A stretch of 64,000 bases of DNA from an uncultured Eubacteriales bacterium (GTDB lineage: Bacteria; Bacillota; Clostridia; Christensenellales; CAG-917), in contig UQVO01000003.1 in NCBI GenBank assembly GCA_900544575.1, positions 1-64,000 on the forward strand, written 5' to 3'. A program made the position numbers and the translations under genes. Below the pieces are notes generated by a model. That model made no database searches. It was not told the DNA's origin and was given only the letters and a program-made list of their open reading frames with translations. Shown one piece after another: positions 42,648-52,164 of this stretch; position 1 is the stretch's first letter, and each line of letters starts with the position of its first letter.

Positions 42648-43327
42648 CAGCAGCAGCGGATGAGGTCACCGCCCAGACATTCGCAGCAGCAGTCCGCACA
42701 TATCGCGCACTGGCACGCGGTGCAGCACCCGTCGGCAGCGGTCGCCTGCTGTTGCTGATAGCTGCGCTGCGTGGCGTAATCCTGCCGACTGCCGCCGTCG
42801 GCGCTGAAATTCTGCCCGTTGTCCTGTACGTTCTGCTCTTTGTTCTGTTTGAACGCGTTCGTCCCGTCTATCTTCTTTTTCATATTTTCGAGCGAACGCT
42901 TGTATTTTTCGTTTTCGGGTTCGAGGTCGACGGCAAGTTCGAGCTGTTTCTTGCTCTCGTTCAGCCAGTTCTTCTCATAAAAGATTATCGCCTGATAATA
43001 GTGCCACTCCCCTCCGCGGTAATACATATCGTCCAGCAGAGACTGCGCCTTCGGGAAATCCTTCGCGGAAATGGCGGCCTTGACCTCGTCGTACGCCGCA
43101 CTCTCTCCGCCCTCGCCGCCGACTTCGGCGTGCTCGTGGGTGTAGCTCATCGCGTCCTGATAGGCGGTGTCGAGCACTTCCAGCATACGCGCGGCGTCGG
43201 CGCCCGCTTCGCCCTCGTCGAAGACGTGCTGCTGATAATACGCGCGCTTGGTCTTGTACGCTTCGAGTATCTCGCTCTGGGACGCGCCCTTCTGAATGCC
43301 GAGAATCACAAACGGGTCACTTGGCAT
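42647..43327 (-). CDS. J-domain-like protein with TPR-like helices and Cys-rich tail
   Basis: 226 residues. Residues 1-60 resemble a J domain (DPFVILGIQKGASQSEILEAY), but the HPD tripeptide is missing (the place reads QQHVFDEG), so DnaK stimulation is doubtful. A TPR-like helical middle (WHYYQAIIFYEKNW and ESKKQLELAVDLEPENEKY) is followed by a Gln/Asn-rich linker and a tail with eleven Cys in about 26 residues. Overlaps the DUF5685 gene by 22 bases. The tail may bind metal (inference). Confidence 0.82.
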   Translation of the reverse strand: MPSDPFVILGIQKGASQSEILEAYKTKRAYYQQHVFDEGEAGADAARMLEVLDTAYQDAMSYTHEHAEVGGEGGESAAYDEVKAAISAKDFPKAQSLLDDMYYRGGEWHYYQAIIFYEKNWLNESKKQLELAVDLEPENEKYKRSLENMKKKIDGTNAFKQNKEQNVQDNGQNFSADGGSRQDYATQRSYQQQQATAADGCCTACQCAICADCCCECLGGDLIRCC

Positions 43328-44166
43328 TTATCTTCTCCTTTGAGCAAACGCTCCATCTGCATATACAGCCCGAGATAAACGGTGTTGGAAAGCACCCCTT
43401 CGCTCACGACTATGTGCATGGCATTGTATGCTCCTACAAGTCTATTATAAGCGGAACGCAGCAGAAAGTCGAGTTCCCGCGCGTTGTTGCTCAAAAATTC
43501 AACCTTGCTGCCGCACTTGCCGTATGCCGCGAGCAAAGGGTTGTATCTGCCCTTTTTCTCGTCTTTTTCCACGTCGTCCACCGCGTCGAAAAGATAGACG
43601 AGTCTGCCGAGGTTGTAGGTGAAAACGTCGATGTTTTCGTCCGTCGGGATGAGCTTTTTCGTCACGTCGCGCATAAGCGACGCGAAACAGTCCGCGACAA
43701 GGTCGATGTCCGCCGAATTTCTGCTTTCCAGCACGGACAGCCTGCGGAAACTCTCCTTCATCAGCGCGTCGATTTCGGGCATACGTTTCGCCGCCGCCCT
43801 CTTCCTCGCCGCAAGCGTCCCCACGACTGCGGCGCGGGACTTTTTCCCGTCGTGCACGTCGTCCACCGCGTTGTAATACACGAGCAGCACGGAAAGGTCC
43901 GCCACCTTTGCGGTAAGTTCGTCCGCCTTAATCACCGTCTTTTTCTTGCCGTTGAACAGACAGACCCTGCGCTCGAACTTCACTTCCGTGTCCGTCAGCG
44001 AATGCAGAAGCGCGTTGTAAAAGGTCGTATCGTAGTTGGTGCAAAGTCTGGTCAGCGGTCCGCCCGTGCGCGCAAGCTGTTTGCAAAGGCCGCAATAGTA
44101 CGCCTGAAAGACGTTGAAATCCTTGACGTACATATTGTTTTTGTCGGGGATGACGTAACCGAACAT
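43306..44166 (-). CDS. DUF5685 family protein
   Basis: 286 residues, mainly helical. N-terminal Cys pair YYCGLCKQL; two Asp-rich motifs, NAVDDVHD (about residue 100) and DAVDDVEKDEKKGRYNPL (about residue 200), placed like the two DDxxD motifs of isoprenyl diphosphate synthase-fold enzymes. Activity is not known to me. Starts an operon with a J-like Cys-rich protein and a membrane protein. The ribosome binding site is weak (GAGAG). Confidence 0.82.
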   Translation of the reverse strand: MFGYVIPDKNNMYVKDFNVFQAYYCGLCKQLARTGGPLTRLCTNYDTTFYNALLHSLTDTEVKFERRVCLFNGKKKTVIKADELTAKVADLSVLLVYYNAVDDVHDGKKSRAAVVGTLAARKRAAAKRMPEIDALMKESFRRLSVLESRNSADIDLVADCFASLMRDVTKKLIPTDENIDVFTYNLGRLVYLFDAVDDVEKDEKKGRYNPLLAAYGKCGSKVEFLSNNARELDFLLRSAYNRLVGAYNAMHIVVSEGVLSNTVYLGLYMQMERLLKGEDKCQVTRL

Positions 44167-44246
44167 AAACTACACTCTCATTTTGTCCCGTACGGCTTAA
44201 TTTACGCTTAATGCGCCGAAATTCCCCGCCGCACGGCAATTTTACG

Positions 44247-45275
44247 CTATTTGTCGAAAGAAACGAGCCCCACCTTGCGTTTGACCTTCGCAAGCGTTCT
44301 CGCGGCTATGCGCGCCGCCTTTTCCGCGCCCGCCTTTGCGACCTCGGCGATATACGCCTTGTCGGCGAGATAGTGCGCGTACTCCTCGCGTATGGGACGG
44401 AACGCCGCCGCCACCGCTTCGCCGACGGCGGTCTTGAACACGCCGTAACCGCATCCCGCAAACTCTTTCTCCGCGTCGGCTATGCTCTTGCCCTGCACCG
44501 CTGAATATATCGCGAGCAGATTGCTGATGCCGGGCTTGTCGGGACGTGCGACAATCTCGCTGCCGCTGTCCGTGACCGCGCGTTTGAACTTGCGCATTAT
44601 CGACGCTTCGTCTTCGATGACGGACACCGTCGCGTTGGGGTCGGGGTCGGACTTGGACATCTTCGCCGTCGGGTCTTGCAGTGAACATATCTTCGCTCCC
44701 GTTTCGGGGATATAACCGTCGGGCACGACGAACGTTTCGCCGTAACGGTTGTTGAAACGGATGGCGATGTCGCGCGTGAGTTCGAGGTGCTGTTTCTGGT
44801 CAATGCCGACGGGGACGAGGTCGGAGCGGAACAGAAGAATGTCCGCCGCCATAAGCACGGGATAGTCCATCAGCCCCATATTGATGTTGTCCGCGTGCTT
44901 TGCGCTCTTGTCCTTGAACTGCGTCATACGCGACGCTTCGCCGACGTATGTGTTGCAGTTGAGTATCCATTGCAGCTCCGTGTGCGCGGGGACGTGGGAC
45001 TGAAAATACAGCACCGATTTTTCGGGGTCTATGCCGCAGGCAAGCAGCTGTGCGAAAAAGCCGATGCAATTTTGTCTGAACTCCGCGCTTTCGCGGCGCA
45101 CGGTGAGCGCGTGAAGGTCGGCGATGAAGAATATCGAGTCGAACTCGTCCTGCATCCTGCCCCAGTTGGACACCGCCCCCACATAATTGCCGAGGGTTAT
45201 TGTCCCGGTGGGCTGTATGCCGGAGAGCACCACCTTTTTGCGCTCAACCTGCGTTTTATCGTTGAAATCCGTCAT
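44247..45275 (-). CDS. trpS: Tryptophanyl-tRNA synthetase
   Basis: 342 residues, class I synthetase of bacterial TrpRS type. The HIGH-equivalent is in PTGTITLGNYVGA and the KMSKS loop is KMSKSDPD. Charges tRNA-Trp. The ATG at 45275 with AAGGTG upstream is chosen; two earlier in-frame ATG codons lack a site. No T-box element is seen in the short gap after thrC. Confidence 0.97.
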   Translation of the reverse strand: MTDFNDKTQVERKKVVLSGIQPTGTITLGNYVGAVSNWGRMQDEFDSIFFIADLHALTVRRESAEFRQNCIGFFAQLLACGIDPEKSVLYFQSHVPAHTELQWILNCNTYVGEASRMTQFKDKSAKHADNINMGLMDYPVLMAADILLFRSDLVPVGIDQKQHLELTRDIAIRFNNRYGETFVVPDGYIPETGAKICSLQDPTAKMSKSDPDPNATVSVIEDEASIMRKFKRAVTDSGSEIVARPDKPGISNLLAIYSAVQGKSIADAEKEFAGCGYGVFKTAVGEAVAAAFRPIREEYAHYLADKAYIAEVAKAGAEKAARIAARTLAKVKRKVGLVSFDK

Positions 45276-45333
45276 ATAAACACCTTGTTTTGTCATTTGC
45301 GGCACGGATTTGTGCGACCCGTCCGCTGGCGCG

Positions 45334-46824
45334 TCACTCCTTGTCCGCGCCGAGCACGAAGTCGTACACCGCCTGTTTCACTCCGTCGCGGGAGATGACC
45401 GTCTTATGCCTCACGGGCAGCGAATTCAGCGCGAGTATGCCGTCGGGGCACTCCGCCGCCGTAAACGCGTGCAGTTTCATCACCGCTTTGTCGGGGTCCT
45501 TTTCGTGCGCGTCGGCGACCGCGTTGTACACGTCGCACGCAAATTTGTAGGGGCTTGCCGTGGACACTATGACCGAGGTCGTCGTGTCTTCCGTTTCCGC
45601 CTGATACTCGTTGTACACGCTCACCGCGACCGCGGTGTGGGTGTCCAGCACATAATCGTCGAGGTCGAAGAAAGTGGCAATGGCTTCCCTCGTTTCGTCC
45701 TCGTCCGCCCAGCCCGCCTCGAACACGCCGAGGTCCAGCTCGTCGAGGTCAAGCTCGAATTTCCCGTACTTTTTGAGGTCGTCGTATATCTTGCGCACCT
45801 TCGAGCTGTCCCTGCCCGTCACCTCGAATATGAGCCTTTCGAGGTTGGACGACACGAGGATATCCATCGACGGCGACATCGTCTTGAAGAATTTGCGCCT
45901 GACGTCGTACTCGCCCGTGTTGAAAAAGTCGGTGAGTATGTTGTTGGCGTTGCTTGCGACAATGAGCTTGTGCACGGGTATGCCCATACGGTAGGCATAG
46001 TAGCCCGCGAGAATGTTGCCGAAGTTGCCCGTCGGCACGACGAAGTTCACCTTCTCGCCGCGCTCTATTTCGCCGGAAGTCAGCAAATCGCAGTACGCGG
46101 AAACGTAATAGGCTATCTGCGGCGCGAGCCTGCCCCAGTTGATGGAGTTTGCCGAGGACATCTCGATGCCGTGGGCTTTGAGCTTTTCTATGACCTCCGG
46201 GTCGGTGAACACGCTCTTGACCGCCGTCTGCGCGTCGTCGAAATTCCCCCGTATGCCCGCGACGTGCACGTTGGCGCCCTGCTGGGTCACCATCTGCCTC
46301 TTCTGCATTGCGCTGACGCCGCCTTCGGGATAAAAGACGATGATTTCCGTCCCTTCCACGTCACGGAAGCCTTCCAGCGCCGCCTTGCCCGTGTCGCCGC
46401 TCGTCGCCACGAGGATGAGAGTGCGGCTGCCGTCGCCGAGCTTCTTCTTGGACGCGACCATAAGATAAGGCAGCAGGGTGAGCGCCATATCCTTGAACGC
46501 GTATGTGGGGCCGTGCCACAGTTCCAGCACGAAAAGCCCGTCCTCCACTTTCACGAGGGGGCACGGGTCGTCGCCGTCGAAGCGGGAATACGCCTTGCGG
46601 GCATAGTCCAGCAGTTCTTCGTAAGAGAATTCGTCGAGATACTCTTTGAGCACGGACGCGGCGCGTTCGGGATAATCCATCGCGCAGAGCGCGTCGAGTT
46701 TTTCGTCGTTCAAAATCGGGAAAGACGACGGAACGATAAGTCCGCCGTCATCCGAGATGCCTTTAACAATCGCTTCCGCGGCGGAGTAAGTCCGCATACG
46801 GTCGCGCGTACTGACGTATTTCAT
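45334..46824 (-). CDS. thrC: Threonine synthase
   Basis: 496 residues, long-form threonine synthase with N-terminal MKYVSTRD and PLP lysine in GPTYAFKDMAL; the phosphate-binding loop follows in VATSGDTGKAALEG. Converts O-phosphohomoserine to threonine. The ATG overlaps the stop of the preceding small P-loop gene (ATGA), and trpS follows 58 bases later. Confidence 0.96.
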   Translation of the reverse strand: MKYVSTRDRMRTYSAAEAIVKGISDDGGLIVPSSFPILNDEKLDALCAMDYPERAASVLKEYLDEFSYEELLDYARKAYSRFDGDDPCPLVKVEDGLFVLELWHGPTYAFKDMALTLLPYLMVASKKKLGDGSRTLILVATSGDTGKAALEGFRDVEGTEIIVFYPEGGVSAMQKRQMVTQQGANVHVAGIRGNFDDAQTAVKSVFTDPEVIEKLKAHGIEMSSANSINWGRLAPQIAYYVSAYCDLLTSGEIERGEKVNFVVPTGNFGNILAGYYAYRMGIPVHKLIVASNANNILTDFFNTGEYDVRRKFFKTMSPSMDILVSSNLERLIFEVTGRDSSKVRKIYDDLKKYGKFELDLDELDLGVFEAGWADEDETREAIATFFDLDDYVLDTHTAVAVSVYNEYQAETEDTTTSVIVSTASPYKFACDVYNAVADAHEKDPDKAVMKLHAFTAAECPDGILALNSLPVRHKTVISRDGVKQAVYDFVLGADKE

Positions 46825-47252
46825 TGCTCTCCCTGATATTTTTTGAGGAATTCCGGGAAGTTCTCCTCATTCTCGCTGACGGTGAGGATGAACTTCGTGT
46901 CCGTGGTTTTGGCGATGGCGTAGAGGTCGGTGTAAAAATCCTCCATTTCCGCCACGGGACGCGCTAGCATACGGTGCGCTCCGTCGATATAGAAACTTTC
47001 GATGTCGTGATTGCCTGCCAGGATGCCGCGGATGAAACCTATCAGCTCCTTCTCGTCGATGGCGGTCTGCCCCGCTCTTTTCAGGCATCCCGTGTTGATG
47101 ACCCTGATTTGATAGCGCAGGGAGTACATATATCTGTCCGTGTCCGTCACAAAGACTATGTCGCCTTTGGCGGTGTCGACGTTGTCGTTTGCCATATTGA
47201 TGATGATTTTGGTTTTGCCCGTGCCTTTGGCTCCGGTGATAAGTTTTATCAT
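46821..47252 (-). CDS. Small P-loop ATP-binding protein
   Basis: 143 residues. Walker A is GAKGTGKTK at residues 6-14; a Walker B-like strand ends FYIDGAH. It resembles a minimal ATPase core with no extra domain, and I do not recognise a characterised member. The ATG with GGAGG five bases upstream is used. It is the first gene before thrC, with 4-base overlap, under its own promoter. Confidence 0.75.
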   Translation of the reverse strand: MIKLITGAKGTGKTKIIINMANDNVDTAKGDIVFVTDTDRYMYSLRYQIRVINTGCLKRAGQTAIDEKELIGFIRGILAGNHDIESFYIDGAHRMLARPVAEMEDFYTDLYAIAKTTDTKFILTVSENEENFPEFLKKYQGEQ

Positions 47253-47268
47253 ATTCACCTCCGCTTCT

Positions 47269-47297
47269 ATTGTATAAAAAATGAAGAGGAATTACAA
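47269..47297 (-). promoter_or_regulatory. Promoter of the P-loop/thrC/trpS genes
   Basis: Minus strand: -35 TTGTAA, 17-base spacer, -10 TACAAT, about 17 bases before the start. Confidence 0.65.
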
Positions 47298-47343
47298 GTC
47301 CCATTTTGACGGGGAGCAGGCGCGTCCGCTTCCCGCTCGGACG

Positions 47344-48735
47344 TCACGCATACTTCGCGAATTCCGCGTGGCGCACGGGGTCGAGCTCCGCAAACATCGC
47401 GTCGAGTTCGCCGTCGCTGATGACCGTCGTCCTGCCGTCGGCATACTGCGCGTCCACCCTCTCTTTCATCTTCGCAATGAGCGGGTCGTGCTTGTCGAGG
47501 CGCATTTCTTCGGGTACGGAATAGAAGGAATTTATCCAGAACGCAATCCCCGCTATGCCGCTGAACCCGTCCACCACGACGCGCGCGGGGCGGTTGAGTA
47601 TCTTTTCCGTGTCGAAGATGTTGTAGATTTCCTGGTCTTTCAGCATTCCGTCGGCGTGTATGCCCGCCTTCGTCACGTTGAAATTCTTGCCGACAAAGGG
47701 GGTGCGTTCGGGGATTTCGAAGCCCATTTCGTGCTCGAAATACTCCGCAATTTCCGTAATGACGGAAAGGTCCATCCCGCCCGTGCTTCCGCGCAGCGAG
47801 GCATACTCAATCGCCATCGCTTCGAGGGGCGTGTTGCCCGTGCGTTCGCCTATGCCGAGGAGCGTCGTATTCACCGCGGAGCAGCCGTACAGCCACGCGG
47901 TGGCGGAGTTGACGACCGCCTTGTAAAAGTCGTTGTGTCCGTGCCATTCCAGCTGTTCGGACGGGATTTCCGCATAGTAGCGGAAGCCGTAGATTATGCC
48001 CTGTACGCTTCTCGGCAGCGCGGTGCCGGGGTATGTGACTCCGTATCCCATCGTATCGCAGGCGCGTATCTTTATCGGGATGCCGCTCTCGCGCGAGAGG
48101 TTCATAAGCTCGATTGCAAATGGCACGACAAAGCCGAAATAGTCCGCCCTCGTGATGTCCTCGAAGTGGCATCTGGGCACTATGCCGCGTTCGAGCGCCT
48201 TTTTGACTATGGCAAGATATTTGTCCATCGCCTGCGCGCGGGTGAGGTTCATTTTCTTGAAAATGTGATAGTCCGAGCAGCTGACGAGTATGCCCGTTTC
48301 CTTGATGCCGAACTGTTTGACCAGCTCGAAATCCTTTTCGTTGGCGCGTATCCAGGACGTCACCTGCGGGAACTCGTAGCCGAGTTCCAGACACTTCTCC
48401 ACCGCTTCCCTGTCCTTTGCGCTGTAAAGGAAAAACTCGCTCTGGCGGACAAGCCCGTTGGGCCCGCCGAGGCGGTGCAGCATTTTATACAGCTCGACTA
48501 TATCCTTGACCGAAAACGGTTTTGTCGCCTGCTGCCCGTCGCGGAAAGTCGTGTCCGTGATGTAGATGTCCTTCGGACATTCCATCGGGACGTGACGCAT
48601 ATTGAACGCGATTTTCGGGATTTCGCCGTAAGTGAATATCTTGCGGTGAAGATTGGGATGGGGCACGTCTTGCAGATTGGGTTTGTAGGCGTGTTCCTCT
48701 ATGACGTGGTGATTTTTGTTGTAGCGTACTATCAT
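47344..48735 (-). CDS. DRE-TIM acyltransferase, candidate Re-citrate synthase
   Basis: 463 residues of the isopropylmalate/homocitrate synthase superfamily. The barrel starts with ITDTTFRDGQQ (the DRE-type motif), and the metal-binding HxH lies in LEWHGHNDFY; a distinctive N-terminal extension (NHHVIEEHAY, PHPNLHRKIFTYGEIPKIAF) precedes it. The leucine-feedback domain of LeuA is absent. This subgroup has been linked in anaerobes to Re-face citrate synthase, but I cannot exclude another 2-oxoacid. GGGAGGG ribosome binding site; follows prfA closely. Confidence 0.72.
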   Translation of the reverse strand: MIVRYNKNHHVIEEHAYKPNLQDVPHPNLHRKIFTYGEIPKIAFNMRHVPMECPKDIYITDTTFRDGQQATKPFSVKDIVELYKMLHRLGGPNGLVRQSEFFLYSAKDREAVEKCLELGYEFPQVTSWIRANEKDFELVKQFGIKETGILVSCSDYHIFKKMNLTRAQAMDKYLAIVKKALERGIVPRCHFEDITRADYFGFVVPFAIELMNLSRESGIPIKIRACDTMGYGVTYPGTALPRSVQGIIYGFRYYAEIPSEQLEWHGHNDFYKAVVNSATAWLYGCSAVNTTLLGIGERTGNTPLEAMAIEYASLRGSTGGMDLSVITEIAEYFEHEMGFEIPERTPFVGKNFNVTKAGIHADGMLKDQEIYNIFDTEKILNRPARVVVDGFSGIAGIAFWINSFYSVPEEMRLDKHDPLIAKMKERVDAQYADGRTTVISDGELDAMFAELDPVRHAEFAKYA

Positions 48736-48746
48736 ACGTCCCTCCC

Positions 48747-49832
48747 TCACTCGATATTTTCGAGCATTTTGTTTTGCAAAGCGATTTTGAGCGCGGAAAT
48801 CATCTCATCGAGTTCTCCGAGCATAAAACGGTCCAGCGTATAAAGCGTCAGCCCTATACGGTGGTCAGTCACTCTCCCCTGCGGGAAATTGTAAGTGCGG
48901 ATGCGCTCGCTCCTGTCCCCCGTGCCTATCTGCGCGCGGCGGGCGTCGCCGTATTCCTTGTCCGCCTGCGAGCGGTAATGGTCGTACAGCCTCGAACGCA
49001 GCACTTTCATGGCCTTTTCGCGGTTTTTTATCTGACTGCGCTCGTCCTGACACTCCACGACTATCCCCGTGGGCAGGTGGGTTATGCGGATGGCGGACTC
49101 CGTCTTATTGACGTGCTGACCGCCCGCGCCGCCGCTGCGGTAGGTGTCGATTTTGAGGTCGTTTTCGTTGATGTTCACCTCGACGTCCGCCGCCTCGGGA
49201 AGCACCGCCACCGTCACGGTGGAGGTGTGTATCCTGCCCTGCGACTCCGTTTCGGGCACGCGCTGCACGCGGTGCACCCCGCTTTCGAATTTCAGATTTC
49301 CCCACGCGCCCTTGCCCGTAATCATAAAGGTGAGTTCCTTCGCGCCGCCGAGCTCGGTGTAGTTCATATTTATCTCTTCCACTTTCCAGCGTTTCGAGTC
49401 CGCATAATGGCGGTACATCTTCATAAGCTCCGTGCCGAAAAGCGCGGCTTCGTCGCCGCCCGCCCCCGCACGGATTTCCATAATCACGTTGTTGTCCTCG
49501 TCGGGGTCCTTGGGCAGCAGCGCGACGCGCAGCTCCGCCGCGTCGTCGTCAAGGGCTTTGCGCAGCCCTTCCAGCTCGTCTTTCAGCATTTCGCGCATTT
49601 CGGAGTCCTGTTCGCCTTGAAGCAGCGCGGAACACTCTTCCTCCTCCCTCCTGTGACCGAGATAGACGTCGTATTTCTCCGCCGCGGGCGCGAGGTCTGA
49701 CATTTCTTTGGAATACGCACGAAAAGTCCCTTGGTCCGAAATGACCTCGGGACGGGAAAGCAGCTCGCCGAGCTCCGCATAACGCGCCCTGACCTTTTCA
49801 AGACGCGCGAGCAGTCCGTCACTCATTTTCAT
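48747..49832 (-). CDS. prfA: Peptide chain release factor 1
   Basis: 361 residues. The GGQ motif is in [16 protein letters not shown]; the stop-codon recognition segment precedes it. Terminates translation at UAA and UAG. Its ATG overlaps the stop of the DUF1385-PrmC gene (ATGA), which pairs it with the methylase that modifies the GGQ glutamine. Confidence 0.97.
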   Translation of the reverse strand: MKMSDGLLARLEKVRARYAELGELLSRPEVISDQGTFRAYSKEMSDLAPAAEKYDVYLGHRREEEECSALLQGEQDSEMREMLKDELEGLRKALDDDAAELRVALLPKDPDEDNNVIMEIRAGAGGDEAALFGTELMKMYRHYADSKRWKVEEINMNYTELGGAKELTFMITGKGAWGNLKFESGVHRVQRVPETESQGRIHTSTVTVAVLPEAADVEVNINENDLKIDTYRSGGAGGQHVNKTESAIRITHLPTGIVVECQDERSQIKNREKAMKVLRSRLYDHYRSQADKEYGDARRAQIGTGDRSERIRTYNFPQGRVTDHRIGLTLYTLDRFMLGELDEMISALKIALQNKMLENIE

Positions 49833-51682
49833 TGCTTCTTCTCCGCGCGGAGTATGCGCTCCGCTCCCTGCATATCCGTGTAAACTTCCGTCGCGTACTC
49901 CGCGAACATCTCTTTCAGCGCGTCGGCCTGTCCCTCTCCGAATTCCAGCAAAAGCACGCCGCCTTCCGTGAGGTGCGCCCCCGCTTCCGCCGCTATGACG
50001 CGGTAAAAATCCAGCCCGTCGGCGCCGCCGTCCAGAGCGGACAGGGGCTCGAACGCGCGCACTTTTTCGTCAAGCGTACGGATGTCATCCGTCGGAATAT
50101 ACGGCGGGTTGCTGACAATGACGTCAAACTTTTCTTCCGCAACGGGCGCGAACATATCTCCCGTCAGCACGCGCACTTTTACGCCTGCGGAAAGCGCGTT
50201 CGCCCTCGCCACTTCCGCCGCCGCGGCCGAAACGTCGGTTGCGGTCACGTCCGCGGGCGAATTCTTCGCCGCGGCTATCGCGATTGCCCCGCTGCCCGTG
50301 CAGAGGTCGAGCACTTTCGCTCCCCCTCTCTTCTTCGTTTCCTCTATGACCTTTTCGGCAAGCTCTTCCGTTTCGGGACGGGGAATGAGCACGGCGGGAT
50401 TGACCGCAAGCCGTATGCCGTAAAACTCCGCGTTCCCCAGCGCGTATTGCAGCGGCGCGCCGTCTTTCATCTTTTCCGCAATCTTTTTCGCCGCCTCGAA
50501 CTGCTCTTTGGTGACGGACTTCGCCGACGCCAGCTCGCTGCGGCGTCTGCCCGTGACTTCCGCGAGTATCCAGTCCTTGTCGCTCTCGTCCGCCGACGGC
50601 GCGATTTCCGCTATGCGCTTGCGCGCGAACTCCGTCGGAACGGTGAACTCGAAACTGCGCTCGGGGATGCTTTCGTCTTCGTCCATTGCGAGCACGGTCT
50701 TAAAGGCGGTGAGGCTGACTTCCAGCATATCGTCGGTGGGCTGTCTTGTGGTCAGTTTCTGCAACAGCATACCCGGCGCGCGGAGAATGCGGAACAGAAG
50801 GCAGTCCGACTTTGCGAGGAATTTCAGGATTTCGTACGAAATTCCCGCGACGACGGGCAGGAACAGCAGCTTGACAGCAAGCCTGACAAGCGCGTTGACC
50901 ACGCTGTCGAAATCCGTCCAGCCTATCGCGTCCAGCATCCAGTTGACCAGGGCGAAAACAATTATGCTCACCGCCACCACGAAGAACATAAACGTCGTGC
51001 CGCAGCGGCTGTGTTCCGTGCGCATTTTGCGCGCGTTCTCCACGGTGAGGTCCAGCCCGTGCTCATAGCAGCTGATGACCTTGTGCTCCGCTCCGTGATA
51101 CATAAACACGCGGCGGATGTCCTTCATCAGCGTGATGGAAAGGATGTAGCCTATGAAAATGACAAGCATAAACGCCGCTTCGCAAAGGCTGAGCAGCGCG
51201 GGATGGTCGTTGGTGCCCGGAATTTCGAAAATCAGCCCCGTGAGAAAGTTGGGGAGGAAGACGAAAAGCCCCACCGCAAGCGCGAGCCCCAGCACGAGAG
51301 ACACCGTCGTCAGGATGTGCATAGGGTTGAGTTTGAACTTCTTCGCCACCCACTTGTCGAACTTGGTGGGCTCGGCGTAATCGCCGAAAACTTCCGCCGA
51401 ACGCATAAGTATGCCCACGCCCATATAGAGCTGGGATACGAGATTGACCACTCCGCGCACGAAAGGCAGACGCAGAAACAGACTGCGTTTTGCGGGGTCC
51501 TTCGTCCTGCGCGACTCGACGGTTATCTCGCCCGCTTCCGTGCGGACCGCGGTGGCGACGGACGTGCGACCCTTCATCATCACGCCTTCTATGACCGCCT
51601 GACCGCCTATCGAAGTGCGGCGTACAATCTTGCCCTGTTTGAGTTTTTTCTCCGCGCCGGCGGCGCTTTCTGTCTTCGACAA
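49829..51682 (-). CDS. prmC: Fusion of DUF1385 membrane domain and release-factor glutamine methyltransferase PrmC
   Basis: 617 residues. Residues 1-330 are DUF1385: [28 protein letters not shown], membrane helices and [13 protein letters not shown] with SRCGTTF. Residues 340-617 are PrmC (HemK): N-terminal helical domain with [12 protein letters not shown], then the SAM fold [12 protein letters not shown] and the catalytic NPPYIPT. PrmC methylates the GGQ glutamine of RF1, encoded next. In many Clostridia the two parts are separate neighbours; here one unbroken frame joins them. Confidence 0.93.
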   Translation of the reverse strand: MSKTESAAGAEKKLKQGKIVRRTSIGGQAVIEGVMMKGRTSVATAVRTEAGEITVESRRTKDPAKRSLFLRLPFVRGVVNLVSQLYMGVGILMRSAEVFGDYAEPTKFDKWVAKKFKLNPMHILTTVSLVLGLALAVGLFVFLPNFLTGLIFEIPGTNDHPALLSLCEAAFMLVIFIGYILSITLMKDIRRVFMYHGAEHKVISCYEHGLDLTVENARKMRTEHSRCGTTFMFFVVAVSIIVFALVNWMLDAIGWTDFDSVVNALVRLAVKLLFLPVVAGISYEILKFLAKSDCLLFRILRAPGMLLQKLTTRQPTDDMLEVSLTAFKTVLAMDEDESIPERSFEFTVPTEFARKRIAEIAPSADESDKDWILAEVTGRRRSELASAKSVTKEQFEAAKKIAEKMKDGAPLQYALGNAEFYGIRLAVNPAVLIPRPETEELAEKVIEETKKRGGAKVLDLCTGSGAIAIAAAKNSPADVTATDVSAAAAEVARANALSAGVKVRVLTGDMFAPVAEEKFDVIVSNPPYIPTDDIRTLDEKVRAFEPLSALDGGADGLDFYRVIAAEAGAHLTEGGVLLLEFGEGQADALKEMFAEYATEVYTDMQGAERILRAEKKQ

Positions 51683-51806
51683 AACTTTTCCCTTTCAGAC
51701 GCGCACGATGCGCGTGCGCTCAAATCGCTTACCGACGGAAATTGCGCGCTCGCGCGCGTATAACGAAAGATGCAGTCTGCGCCGCAGTCTGCATCTCCGT
51801 TTTCCG

Positions 51807-52013
51807 TCAGTCGAGATTGTATCTCTTCTTGAACTTATCGACGCGGCCGCCGGTGTCAACCAGTTTCTGCTTGCCGGTGAAATACGGATGGCACTTGGAG
51901 CAGATTTCGACCTTGATGGTGTCCGTCTTCTTCGTGGTGCCCGTCAGGAACGTATTTCCGCACGCGCACTGAACGGTGGCGGTGTGATAGTCCGGATGGA
52001 TGCCTTCTTTCAT
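51807..52013 (-). CDS. rpmE: 50S ribosomal protein L31
   Basis: 68 residues, zinc-binding type with CxC at CACG and CxxC at CSKCHP, and the typical start [17 protein letters not shown] ribosome binding site. First gene before DUF1385-PrmC and prfA, the order seen in many Clostridia. Confidence 0.97.
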   Translation of the reverse strand: MKEGIHPDYHTATVQCACGNTFLTGTTKKTDTIKVEICSKCHPYFTGKQKLVDTGGRVDKFKKRYNLD

Positions 52014-52124
52014 TGTTCACTCCTGTCTTTGCTTATTTTTACGCCCACACGCGCCAATGTGTCCCCGCGCCGTCCGTCGGACCCGCGGAGCAGGAGCTAC
52101 GCGCATATGACATAAAGTTTCTTT

Positions 52125-52152
52125 ATTATAGCACAGAGAAGCCCGCTGTCAA
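52125..52152 (-). promoter_or_regulatory. rpmE operon promoter
   Basis: Minus strand: perfect -35 TTGACA, 16-base spacer, extended TGCTATAAT -10; leader of about 105 bases. Confidence 0.8.
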
Positions 52153-52164
52153 GCGATTTGACGT

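Noticed and set aside
45276..45333. T-box element before trpS or thrC
   Set aside because: The gaps are too short and lack the UGGN bulge and specifier stem-loop.
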